Below, in pieces: positions 44,156 through 54,800 of a stretch of 61,609 nucleotides of DNA (position 1 is the stretch's first letter; the number at the start of each line of letters is the position of its first letter). The notes under the pieces were generated by a model. That model was not told the origin of the DNA and searched no databases. It saw only the letters and a program-made list of their open reading frames with translations. Made by a program: the position numbers and the translations under genes. Source of the stretch: Brachionus plicatilis (Eukaryota > Rotifera > Eurotatoria > Ploima > Brachionidae); NCBI GenBank assembly GCA_010279815.1, contig QEOQ01000203.1, positions 55,146 through 116,754 of the forward strand, written 5' to 3'.

Positions 44156-46210
44156 ATGAGAACCGCTTTGATAGGATTTATTTTTTTTTCAATTCAATTT
44201 TGTTTACACCTTTGTCAAGTATGTCCAAATCAATGCAATTGTAATATAACCTTAAATTCATTTGAAGTCAATTGCGGCGCTAATTCCAGCCCTAACATTG
44301 ATGAACAAAATATTTTGAATAACTTAAATGCAGCATTCGTAGATACGATAATAATTCGATATTCAAATCTACAATTATTTCCTGCTGGTTTATGCAATTT
44401 CAATGGACTAAGAATCTTGGACTTGTCCAACAATCAAATAACAAGCAACATCACAGGCTCACTATTTTCATGCCTATTTGAATTGAGCACATTGAGTCTA
44501 TCGTCTAATAGAGTACAATACATAAGCCAAAATGCGTTTGATTTTAATGCCAAACTAATAAGTTTAGATTTGAGCTTCAATCGAATTGAAACAATTCCAT
44601 TTGCTTTGTTTGCATACAAATTGCAAAATTTGCAGAATTTGTTTCTGCAAGGAAATGCTATAAAAGAGCTCGATGTTTGGTATTTTTATTTGAAGCAAAT
44701 TAAAACAGTTGATCTTCGGTTTAATAGCATTTCGATTTTAAAAAACGACAACAACTTTATAATTGACAATGAGCAGATTTATTCGAGTTTGGCTAGTGCC
44801 ACTCTCATTGATTTGAGAAATAACTCAATTGAAAAATTCGACGACGACATTCTAAAATTATACAACATATGCAATCAAACCAATTATTTGTTTTTCATAC
44901 GATTGTTGTATGTATTAAGGATTGAGGACAATCCATTACAATGCAATTGCAGTACTTCATTTAATTTTCAGAACTTTTTCCAGTCGCTAAATTCAAAAAA
45001 TTTTCTCAACACCAACAACACCATATTTAGAGCCAAGTGCACAAATTCCAAATACTTTGGACGAAATATTTTTAATTTTGCAGTGCTAAATGAAGACAGT
45101 GACTGTTTGGTCGATTACGCATTCACAGAATCAAACTGTCCCTTTGTCGTAACAACAGCATCAACAACATCAACAACAACGACAACAACAACAACACAAA
45201 TCACAACTACTACAACAGAGAGCACAACAGATACACCTGGTTTGGTCATTCCTCAAAATTTAATAAACGAACCCGAAAAAATATTAAGTGAAAGTAACTT
45301 GGATTATTTTAATGATGCCCAAATAGCAGGATACATTATTGGTGTGTTTGGCATCGCATTTCTATTTTTTTTATTAATGTATTTTCTGTGCCCGATTGAA
45401 ATACTAGCTATTTGCTTTGATTGTGTGCCGTGTTTTTACGCAATTTGTCCTTGCAAAAGCGGCGTCAAAAGAGACAAAGAATTCGATCTTTTTATTAGTT
45501 TTAACAAAAATAATAAGGATTGGGTTGAGCAAAAGCTTCTGCCATTCATCATTAAGCAAGTTTTAGTTCAAAATTACACTTTACACTATGATTACGATAA
45601 CAAGTCTAATCAAGTATTCTCAGATGATGTCAAATATAGAATGGATCGAAGTAGTTGTATTTTATTTATCCTGTCTGACGCCTTTTTGATTAACGAATGG
45701 AAAAACAGCGAATTTCGACTGCATACCAGTTATCTAATTACACGAGAAAAGACAAGATTTTTAGCAATTCAAATGCATGACATTTGCGATGAGGAAGTGG
45801 AAGAATACTTTACCGACAAGCTACAAATTCCAAATTTTGTTTCGATTGAAAATGATGAGTTTCTTTTTTGGAAAAAATTAGGTTATTTTTTGTACACCAA
45901 CCAGAGCACAAGTGCCGTTCATCCGGCAGTCTCAATCGGCTATCTTGCAAGACCAAATGATGACATCAATTTTGATCCATTAGATATAAAAGGACCAATT
46001 GTTAACGACCCAAACATAAGTGAAACGGAGTTTCCATGGTCTAAAGTGTATTCAAAACAAAAACCAATAAGAGAGACTATTGATCAACCGGAAAAAACAT
46101 TTTCACCAGAAATTTATCCAAAAAAATATTCAGTGCCATCTCAAGAAAATAACTATGAAATTTTAAGATTAAACAACCAATATTTTCCATTAGAAGAAGA
46201 AAACTTTTAA
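44156..46210 (+). CDS. Toll-like receptor (LRR ectodomain, Thr-rich stalk, TM, TIR)
   Basis: A single-exon frame of 684 aa. A signal peptide (residues 1-20) is followed by an LRRNT cysteine cluster (VCPNQCNCN) and about six leucine-rich repeats (LRILDLSNNQI, LISLDLSFNRIETIP, LQNLFLQGNAI). Next come an LRRCT (NPLQCNCS…AKC…DC) and a stalk of about 30 residues, nearly all Thr/Ser (331-360). A membrane segment (AGYIIGVFGIAFLFFLLMYF, about 391-411) leads to a juxtamembrane Cys cluster (CFDCVPCFYAICPCKSG). The TIR domain starts near 441 (EFDLFISF, box 1) and ends with an FW box 3 (EFLFWKKLGY). The RDxxPG box 2 of classical Toll receptors is not visible. Such receptors sense ligands outside the cell and recruit TIR adaptors. 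Whether this one signals is uncertain because of the missing box 2. About 110 residues after the TIR have no recognisable domain. It lies 616 bp downstream of the ODC stop, on the same strand. Confidence 0.9.
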   Translation: MRTALIGFIFFSIQFCLHLCQVCPNQCNCNITLNSFEVNCGANSSPNIDEQNILNNLNAAFVDTIIIRYSNLQLFPAGLCNFNGLRILDLSNNQITSNITGSLFSCLFELSTLSLSSNRVQYISQNAFDFNAKLISLDLSFNRIETIPFALFAYKLQNLQNLFLQGNAIKELDVWYFYLKQIKTVDLRFNSISILKNDNNFIIDNEQIYSSLASATLIDLRNNSIEKFDDDILKLYNICNQTNYLFFIRLLYVLRIEDNPLQCNCSTSFNFQNFFQSLNSKNFLNTNNTIFRAKCTNSKYFGRNIFNFAVLNEDSDCLVDYAFTESNCPFVVTTASTTSTTTTTTTTQITTTTTESTTDTPGLVIPQNLINEPEKILSESNLDYFNDAQIAGYIIGVFGIAFLFFLLMYFLCPIEILAICFDCVPCFYAICPCKSGVKRDKEFDLFISFNKNNKDWVEQKLLPFIIKQVLVQNYTLHYDYDNKSNQVFSDDVKYRMDRSSCILFILSDAFLINEWKNSEFRLHTSYLITREKTRFLAIQMHDICDEEVEEYFTDKLQIPNFVSIENDEFLFWKKLGYFLYTNQSTSAVHPAVSIGYLARPNDDINFDPLDIKGPIVNDPNISETEFPWSKVYSKQKPIRETIDQPEKTFSPEIYPKKYSVPSQENNYEILRLNNQYFPLEEENF

Positions 46211-46373
46211 AGGAAAAAATTACCCATTCAACTCCATTAGATTCTCAACATTCTCATAAGCACTAATTAAAAAAATTTTAATTTATTAAAATTAGTTTAA
46301 TAATTGAGATTTTTGTAGAATTTTCAAATTAATTTTGCTAAACGATTTTTAATTGGAATAATAAACATTTAAG

Positions 46374-46883
46374 GGCAAATTGAAGTTCATGATCAAATGT
46401 AAATTTCAAATCAAAATTTTTAGTTTTTTGATTCAAATAAAATGGTATTTTTTATCAATTTTTTAATAATAAATGACTATTCTTTATTAAACATTATTTG
46501 TTTAATCTATAATTAGATAGAAAAATATATGAATTTTTATCTGAAGTCAATAAAATTCTTAATCAATATTTTGATACAAAATTTAACATTGTTTCGCCGT
46601 AATATATTTTAATTAATATTAAAATATCATTTAAAGTCACCATTTCGAATACCTTAATGTCGATTTTAAATTTTCTTTAAAAATTTCAAATAAAGATTTT
46701 AGAATAATCAATTAAAGGTCAATTAGAAAAAAAAAAATTGTTTTTTTTTTTTTAAATTAAAATAATAAACATCTTATGTTTAATTTAAAAAAACTTTAAA
46801 AAAATCTAATTTCATCATTTTTATTAAGATTTGAATCAATTAAATTTTGATCATTTGATTATGATCATGAACTTCAAGTTGCC
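46374..46883. mobile_element. hAT-like MITE in the QTRT1 3' flank
   Basis: The ends read GGCAAATTGAAGTTCATGATC (46374) and, reverse complemented from 46883, GGCAACTTGAAGTTCATGATC. The flanks TTAAATGT and TTAAAAAT (read on the minus strand) are compatible with a slightly diverged 8-bp duplication. The inverted duplicate of this region at 35990-36100 lacks the element, so the empty site is visible in the same window. It is 510 bp with no coding capacity. Confidence 0.85.
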
Positions 46884-47000
46884 ATTTTTAAGCTTAGTTA
46901 AATCGAAACTAATTTTTTGTTGAGTATAATAGTAAAAATAAATTATTTTTAAAAGTTTTTATTTTTATTTTTTTTATAACAACTTTTTAATTTATTCTTT

Positions 47001-48681
47001 TTACAATACTTCAATATTTACTGATTTTAGGGCATTAACAATCCAATCTGGTATATTTTTTATTTGATCATTATTTGATGTTCTATTAATGTCAAATGAA
47101 TAAAATTTTCTGATAAAACTTTTAACAAATTGTGAAAAACAGTCATTTTTAATTGAGTCACGAATTCTTTGCATGAGTCTCATCTATTAATAAAAATTGA
47201 AAAAAAAATTCAGCTAGTCAAATAAATAAAAAATACTTGATAGGCAACATTATGAAGAGATATGAGCTGACAGGCAGTTACTTCATCAGAATTTAAAAGC
47301 ATGTGCAAAAATGCTCTTGAATACGTTTTGCAGGTATAACAAATACAATTTTCATCTATATTTTTCTCGTCAGTGCCAAATATTTTTTTTTTCAAGTTTA
47401 ATTGTCCCTCATCAACTAATGCGCAACCAAACCGCTTTTGAAATTTAAACAATAAAAATAAAAAAAAAATACATGCAAATATTTTCTTGCTTTCTGAATT
47501 TTATACTAAATTTTAAATATTCTTAATATTCTAACCTTATCATTTAATCAGTTTTAAAATGAAAAAAACTCAATCTTAGGCTTAAAATCATGACAAGAAG
47601 ATATTTTGTGTTGATGTATTGATCATTACTGCTGTTCTTGTAGGAAATACACAATCAAACAAGTCACATCCTAGGGCGACGCATACAACCAAATCAATAG
47701 CAAAACTTAAATGAAAGCAACATTTTGTTTTATGGCTACAAATTTTAAACGCGTCAAAGGCCATACCCTACTCCCATTAAATATCTTGGTTTCTCAATCG
47801 GCAAGTGGTCGGTACTCATAGATACAGCTTTCCAAAAATCATCTTTTGATTCTCCTCCAGAAAGTCCACCGATAGCGTAACCAGAAGTGTTTCTTTTGAC
47901 TAATTCTTTGGCAGATTTCTCTCTTAATTCCATATTCAGGCCTCCCTGTACGATAGGAAAAAGATTTTGATATTTTTTTCGTTTATGAGATTCAATGCAT
48001 CGATCTAACCACCGTATTGATCTTAACATGGCTTCCTCCATTCTAATAGGATCATCTAGTGTACTACTAACTACGTCATCTAACTGCATCATAATATCAG
48101 CACCTATAGAATTTTGAATCTCCATAGATTTTTCGGGCGTTAACATCATTAGAGAATTATCATGAGGACTCTGAAATGATACGCCTTCTTCGGTTACTTT
48201 GGCCAACTTAAGCAACGAAACCATTTGAAATCCACCTGAATCTGTTAGTAAAGCACCATCCCAATTCATGAAATTATGCAATCCACCAGCATCATTTAGT
48301 ATATTAGTTCCCTAAAATTTGAATTATTTTAGAAATTAAGTTGTCCGAAAAATTTTAATTTACAGGACGGTTTCCAAGATGATAAGTATTTCCCAAAATA
48401 AGATTGCATTTGAGATCTTTGATTTGGGACGGAAGGACACCTTTTAAAGCACCCTGTGTTCCCACAGGCATAAATTGAGGAGTTTCTAAAGTGGCATGAG
48501 GCAAAGTCAATTTGCTGAGTCTCGCTTTTGATGAACCACACTTTTTTAAAATTTCAAATTTTAAAGGATACTCTGATTGACAAAAACTATCCTCTTTTCC
48601 GGACATTAATAGCAGATTATTATGAAATTTTCTATTCAATGAAGTGAAATATTTTGTAATGTTAAGATTTTTTATTCTCAT
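47001..48681 (-). CDS. QTRT1: Queuine tRNA-ribosyltransferase catalytic subunit
   Basis: Five exons join in frame: 48681-48364, 48311-47767, 47705-47630, 47434-47237, 47183-47001, giving 439 aa. The enzyme swaps guanine-34 for queuine in GUN-anticodon tRNAs and works as a heterodimer with QTRT2. Family motifs are [48 protein letters not shown] (nucleophile/general-base region), [26 protein letters not shown] and the zinc site CICYTC…H in the fourth exon. Metazoan enzymes usually begin near the second methionine here (MSGKED). The preceding 25 residues are basic and lack acidic residues, so could be a mitochondrial targeting extension (inference). It is divergently transcribed from the DOCK gene. 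Its last two exons are duplicated at 35515-36125. Confidence 0.95.
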
Positions 48682-48888
48682 TAAACTTTAGGAAAACTCG
48701 TGACAAAAAAAATTTAATTTGAATTCACAAAAGCAAAAAACAAGTAGAAAAAATACAAGAATAATAAATTATAATAAATAATAAATTGAATTTTTCTAAA
48801 TAAATGTTTGAATAAAATTTAAATTGGCTAAAAAGTATTGGAAAATTTTTCTAAAAATTAGCTTGTCATTTATTTAAATATTGTAAAA
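48682..48888. promoter_or_regulatory. Candidate bidirectional promoter between QTRT1 and DOCK
   Basis: Only 207 bp separate the QTRT1 ATG (48681, minus) from the DOCK ATG (48889, plus). Both genes must start transcription in or very near this AT-rich segment. No TATA box, CpG cluster or other defined motif can be singled out. The assignment rests on the arrangement alone. Confidence 0.5.
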
Positions 48889-51800
48889 ATGGGTGTTTGG
48901 AGGCTTTTAGACGATAAGACAAAAAGTGCAATCGGTATTTTACAATCGTTTTATGAATATTTTTAATTTATTTATTTAAATTTTAGCTATTAGTAACTAT
49001 AAAAGCGATAATCAATTATGTTTGAATATAAAAATTGGAGATATATTGGATATTATGGAGGAAACGGATGGTAATTTTAGAATTTATGATTATAAGCGAT
49101 GATAGCTCATATAAATCTCAAATTGATAGAATGGTTCCGAGGATATATAAAAAACAAGCCACAGAAAAAAGGAATTTTTCCCAAGATATTTGTCAGAATT
49201 TATGAAAGCGAAAAAATTGAATACAAGTATGTATCAATATTGAAAATGAGTTCAAGTATTCAAATCTAAAGAAGAGCTTGGACAAAGTTTTTCAATTTTA
49301 TTTGATAAAAAAATTTTAATTTGTTTTCTCTTTTCTAAATTCTAATTGGAAAAAAAGTTTTTTTTTATTTCAAATCGAGTTTAATTAACAAATTTTAAAT
49401 ATATTTTTTCAAAGAGATAAATGTGTAACTGAAATCGAAGGAGTTTTGAAAGAGTGGACAACTATATGGCTGGAAAAATTTGATGTAATTTATAAAATAA
49501 TAATTTGATTTAAATTTTTGTTTTGTTATTTTTTTTATACCAGGAAATCGAACACCAAAAAAAAAACCACTGTTTGATGGGATATTTTAAAAATGGTTTA
49601 AATTTAAAAAATGTTATTGTAGAAAACAGAGCGTCAATTGTAAATATGTTGCTATATTAAAATTAATATTTAATAACATCTAGTTTATTTGATTTTTAGG
49701 ACGAAATTAGAGATTTGAAAAAGTCAAATTTGAGCAAAATTTTACAAGGAAACAGTATGCTTGGACTTGACGTGGTTGCTTTTGATTCCAATTATAATCG
49801 TTTGCATTCAACAAATGCCACTACTTTATTTTTGTATGAGGAATTAAAAAAAAATAGTGAAATAAACAATCACACTTTGCAATCATGTGCTCTTAACTCG
49901 ATCACTTCTAAAGATGAACAAGTAAATGACAGCTTTTTAGTAAGATAACTTAATTTAGTTAACTCGTTTAATGTAAAAATTGTTTATTTGAAGCAAAAAT
50001 TTGAGCATAAACCACAAACAGTGTCCAATCTACATTTGGCCAAGCCGTCATCAAATTATTGTCTTAAAGTATCTCTGGAAAGTCTGGTGAGTGGTTTTAA
50101 TTTTCAATCAGCACACGACATCACAGAATTATGTGTAAATATGTATCTTTATAAAGAAAATTCTCCAGAAAATAGTTTTTATTTGTGGTAAATATTTTGT
50201 TGGCTAGAAAAATTTTAAAATGTCTACTCATTTGTATTTTATGTTTTAAGTGAAAATGCGTACTTTCAAATGGACGATTTGATAAATACAAAAAATTTAA
50301 CTAACATTCAACACTCAGCTAACTCGTTTCAAAGAACAACATTGACTGATAATAATGAAAAATTTGTATTTTTTTGTGACATAAGCGAGAAAGATTTTGA
50401 GTATACGAAAAAAGGATATAAACTATTGCTAGTAGTTTATTCAGTAAAACACACAAGGTACAATGAAAAAGACCTCTTAGCCTCTGTTAGTAAGAAATTT
50501 GCTGGCGGTTTATATGACTTGGGATCAAATTTGTGCAATCTAGTATACGTTTCGGCAGATATTAGAAATTTTCAAGCATCAATGATTTTATAGTAATATT
50601 AAATTGTGTTTTATTTGTCCCCCATTTTTTTCTTTTCTCATTCTATTTTAGTGTGTCCGAATTTGATTCATCTATTGTATCGCCAAAAAATATCATTGAA
50701 AATTTAAACATTAAAGAAGTGCATGATTTGAAAAATTCGCGAAGTATAAATAAAGACATGTTTTTTACTCTTACTTTTCGCATTGAGCTATTTGAGCTGT
50801 CGTATAAAAATGTAAATTTTCACATGTTTATTTGAACTAAAAATTAATTCTCTTGATAGATAATTAACAAATATGGTCACATACATCCAAAAATTTGTCG
50901 AAAAATGAATTTTCCAGAAATTATAATGCCAGGTAGGAGGGAAAATTTTCTAAAAGAAAAATATCTAAAAAATTTTTTTATTCGAAGATGATTATAGAAA
51001 CGAATTCTTTATAACGATTGTTGGTGCAGAATTCCAGAAGGCCAGAAATTATGAATTAATTATAAACGTTGTGCAGATAAGGGAAGAAAATAATAAAAAA
51101 ATTGAAGATCCTGTTAGTTTTGATGAAGATTTAAATCAAAAGGATTCAAAAAAATATTTTTTCTACAAGTCAATGGTTTATTTTAAACAAGACAAACCGA
51201 AATGGAATGAAATTGTGAAGGTAAGCCAAAAATATTGTTTTAGTATTTCTACAATTAATTCCAATAAATAATTTAATTATTATTTGAATTAATAGCCGGT
51301 TATTTGACAATTTTAAAAAATTCTGATCAAATTTATTTATTTAGACTAAAATTTGAACTTAAATGGTTCCATTCTTTCTAGTAAACTAGGCATATTTTGA
51401 TGAATTTTTTTTACGGGCATCTGCCGATAACAGAGTAACAAATTTTTTTGAAAATAAACAGATTTTGCTTAGATTTATAAAACAAGTGAACCTAGTGTAA
51501 AGAGAGTGAATCAACAAAAACACATTTTTTTCGTAATATCGATCAGCGTCTATTTTTTTTAAAAGATTAATTATTTGGTCTTTATCCAAAAAAATTAAAT
51601 GCAAAAAAAGAAGTTAAGAAATTAACTTAATTTTCAAATATTATCTTCTTATTCTTTAAATAAAAGTTCAGTAAATAATGATAAAAAATTGAATAACTTT
51701 TTTTCTAAAATTTTTAAATAGTTTCGTGATTACGACATCGTGCAACTTTCAAATAAAGCAAAAATTAGATTTCAATGTGTTCAAGCGCTGTGCATTTTGC

Positions 51801-54800
51801 AGAGATTTGGCACATTATTAGCAGCCTTTGACGGAACTAATTTTAAAATAAATTTTAAATTTTAGCAAAAAAGTATTTTTAAGTTTTTTTAAATAATAAT
51901 AATAATAATAATAAATATTTGAAGAATTTTCTCAAATTAGTTGATTTACGAAATAAATTTTTAACTTTTTTATTTAATTAGGAAACTAGTTATTTTTAGC
52001 TTTAAACCTCATGATTTTTATTGCATTTATACTTTGAGTTTATCTTTATTAATTTTGTTTAAATAAATTGTTTGACCATACATTTCATATTGTCAAAATA
52101 AAATATCAAAAGAAATTATAAGTAATATCATGCTTCTTTTTGCCTTAGCTTGATTATACATACTTAATTCTTGGCAATATTGAAGCTAATGATCAAATTT
52201 TATTGATTCATGCAAGGAGGTTTTTAAGTAATTTTTGATTTTTAAATTTTATTGCTGAAACATACTTTCAAAGTTAACATCCAACATTAAAGTTAATTTT
52301 TGTGCATGCAGAATTATGCACAATAATATTGTTTAGCATGATTTGCAGCACCTGATAATATTTTTCTGAATTCAAATTTTAAATTAAAAATGTTTTAAAA
52401 TAATTTTTCAAGATAATTTTTATAGATTATCATGAAAATTTGATTATTAAATTAGATTTGCCAAAAATTTTGCAAATTTTTAAATTTTTTATTTTATCTT
52501 AAAGATTTCCATTCCATGTGGAAAAAAAGTCAAAGAATTAAAGAAACTTTACCTTAGGTTTTTGGTTCGTAGTCGTTCTCACGACACTAAAGATAAGAAC
52601 AAAATAATTGGAATTAGCTTCTTGCAAATAACGAATGAAGATGGATCTGTCATCAAGGATATGCATTGTTACCTTCCAGTAATTTTTATTTTGTTTAATT
52701 TTGAAGTATTAAAACATTTTAATCTCTTAAGATAAACAGAATCGAGACCGAAATTGAGCCAATAGTGATGAATGGATGCTTTATTCCTTTAAAGTTCCAA
52801 TCATTTAGCATTAATAATTGGCAAAATAATCCAGATAAATTGAAAGAATTTCTTGAAATTAAAGTTAAAGTCGTATCGACACAGCTCACTCAGAATGGTA
52901 AATGATAAAATAAAAAAAAAAATAATTAATTTTATTAAATTCGCAAATTAAGTTACTTTATTGAATTTGCTGTCATTTCCAACTTATGAGAACCTTGATG
53001 AGAACCATTATCAGTGTCTATTAGGCTATTTGAACGAATTATCATCACTAAAAGAAGAGCAAACATCTGAAATTGTCAAATTCTTACAAGCAATACTTGA
53101 TAAATTAATCGACATTTTACTTGATTTAAAAAACAAAAACGAAAAAATCAATGAGAAAACAATAGAATTTCACAGGATGTCTATTCAACCTCGTGTTTTT
53201 GAGATTTTAGTGTTTATTTTTCAAATAATCGAAAATCAAAGTAAATATGCTAGTTTTAGATCGGTGATTGATGCATATTTAGAAAAAAATTTCTGCATTA
53301 CATTGGTGCACAAGCCGATTTTAAGGATCCTTTATCAATTACTAAGTGCAACATATGAAAAATATAAATCTATACGAATAAATGGTGAATTTGACAGAAA
53401 TAGTTTGAGTGGAAATTTTGAAACAAATGAAGAAAGACTGGTCGATCAAAAGAGTTTCAATTCAAGATCCAGTGTTAACTCAAATTATTCAGAAATAAAT
53501 GATGAGCTTACAATAAACGCAATAAAATCAATTGAATATATTTTTAAATTCGCATTTAGATCGAGAGAACTGCTGTCAATTTACAACAAATCGAATAATA
53601 TAAATACAAAAGGAGAAACATTTAATAAAGACATTGAAGACATTTTTAAACTGATGGTTGAATTTACAAAATTAGACCCCAAAAAAACATCATCTATTTA
53701 TGAGAGCATGGCTGATATCAGTCCCCAAGCTAAAATAACAAAAATACAATCATTTATTCTAAAGAACGTAGTTAATTTAATAACTATTCTACTCATTTCG
53801 AATCGATATTCAATTGAAAGTATAAGGTAAAAAATAATTCCTTTTAGTTTTTGAGATAACCTTTTTTGTCAAGTAAGCTTTACGTTGGATTTTTTGAGAG
53901 CCGCTTTGTACTTCAAACGCAATTTTTGTCCAAGATCATTAAAACAAAATTGTTTGAATTTTCAGGTATTTTTAAATAAATAATTTAAAATAGTTTGATT
54001 CAAATTTTTGATTGTATTAGAAAGCAGAAAGATTTTACTGGAGCCAATGTGCAAAGTCATAGCACATTATTTAACATACGAAAACGACAACGAATGTGAC
54101 AAAATAAATCAAGGAATTCAAACTTTAGGAAAAATAACAGCCGAACTAATGAATGTTCTTGAAAAGCAAAAAATTGTAAGTTGATTTACTCGAGGAACAT
54201 TAGGAAGCTTTCTTTCATCTAGATTTTATTTTTTAATCTTTGAATGAAAAGGTCAACGATAAGATATTATTTAATTAGAAATTTAATATTTTATAAAACA
54301 AAAAAATACCATTTACAATTTTATTTTAAATATCCAACTCAGTGTTGTTTAAAAGTCAAGTCCGAATTCGGACTTCAATTGTTTCATTTTTAATTAAAAT
54401 CAGGATTTGGATCTTAATTATAGTGACTTTAACTTTGGCTAGACCCCCTCAATAACTACCTGTAGCGGCAAAATATTAATGTTGCCGTGATAATGACTGC
54501 ATGGAACGGGAAAAATTCTAATTTTGACTTAAAAATTACTTGATTTTTAAGTCATAGACACTAAAATTAGAGTCCAAGTCCGGACTTGGACTTTTAAACA
54601 ATTCTGATTCAACTGGCATAAACATATGTTCAAAATTTCTATAAATTTTTTATTGTTGAAACATAAATTCATACTTAGGCGATGCATATTAATTTTTTAG
54701 AAAATTGAAAGAAAAAATGATTCGGCACTGTCAAGCTTCATACAAAACTTCCCTAATACAAGAAGAAAAATATTGGAACAACAATTGTTTCACATACTGC

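Noticed and set aside
51721..51865. Possible DOCK exon (FRDYDIVQLSNKAKIRFQCV…)
   Set aside because: It has an AG before it and a coding-like look, but the DHR-1 sequence continues directly from 51220 to 52505. The segment also shares the word TTTTGCAGAGATTT with a MITE. Probably a repeat remnant.
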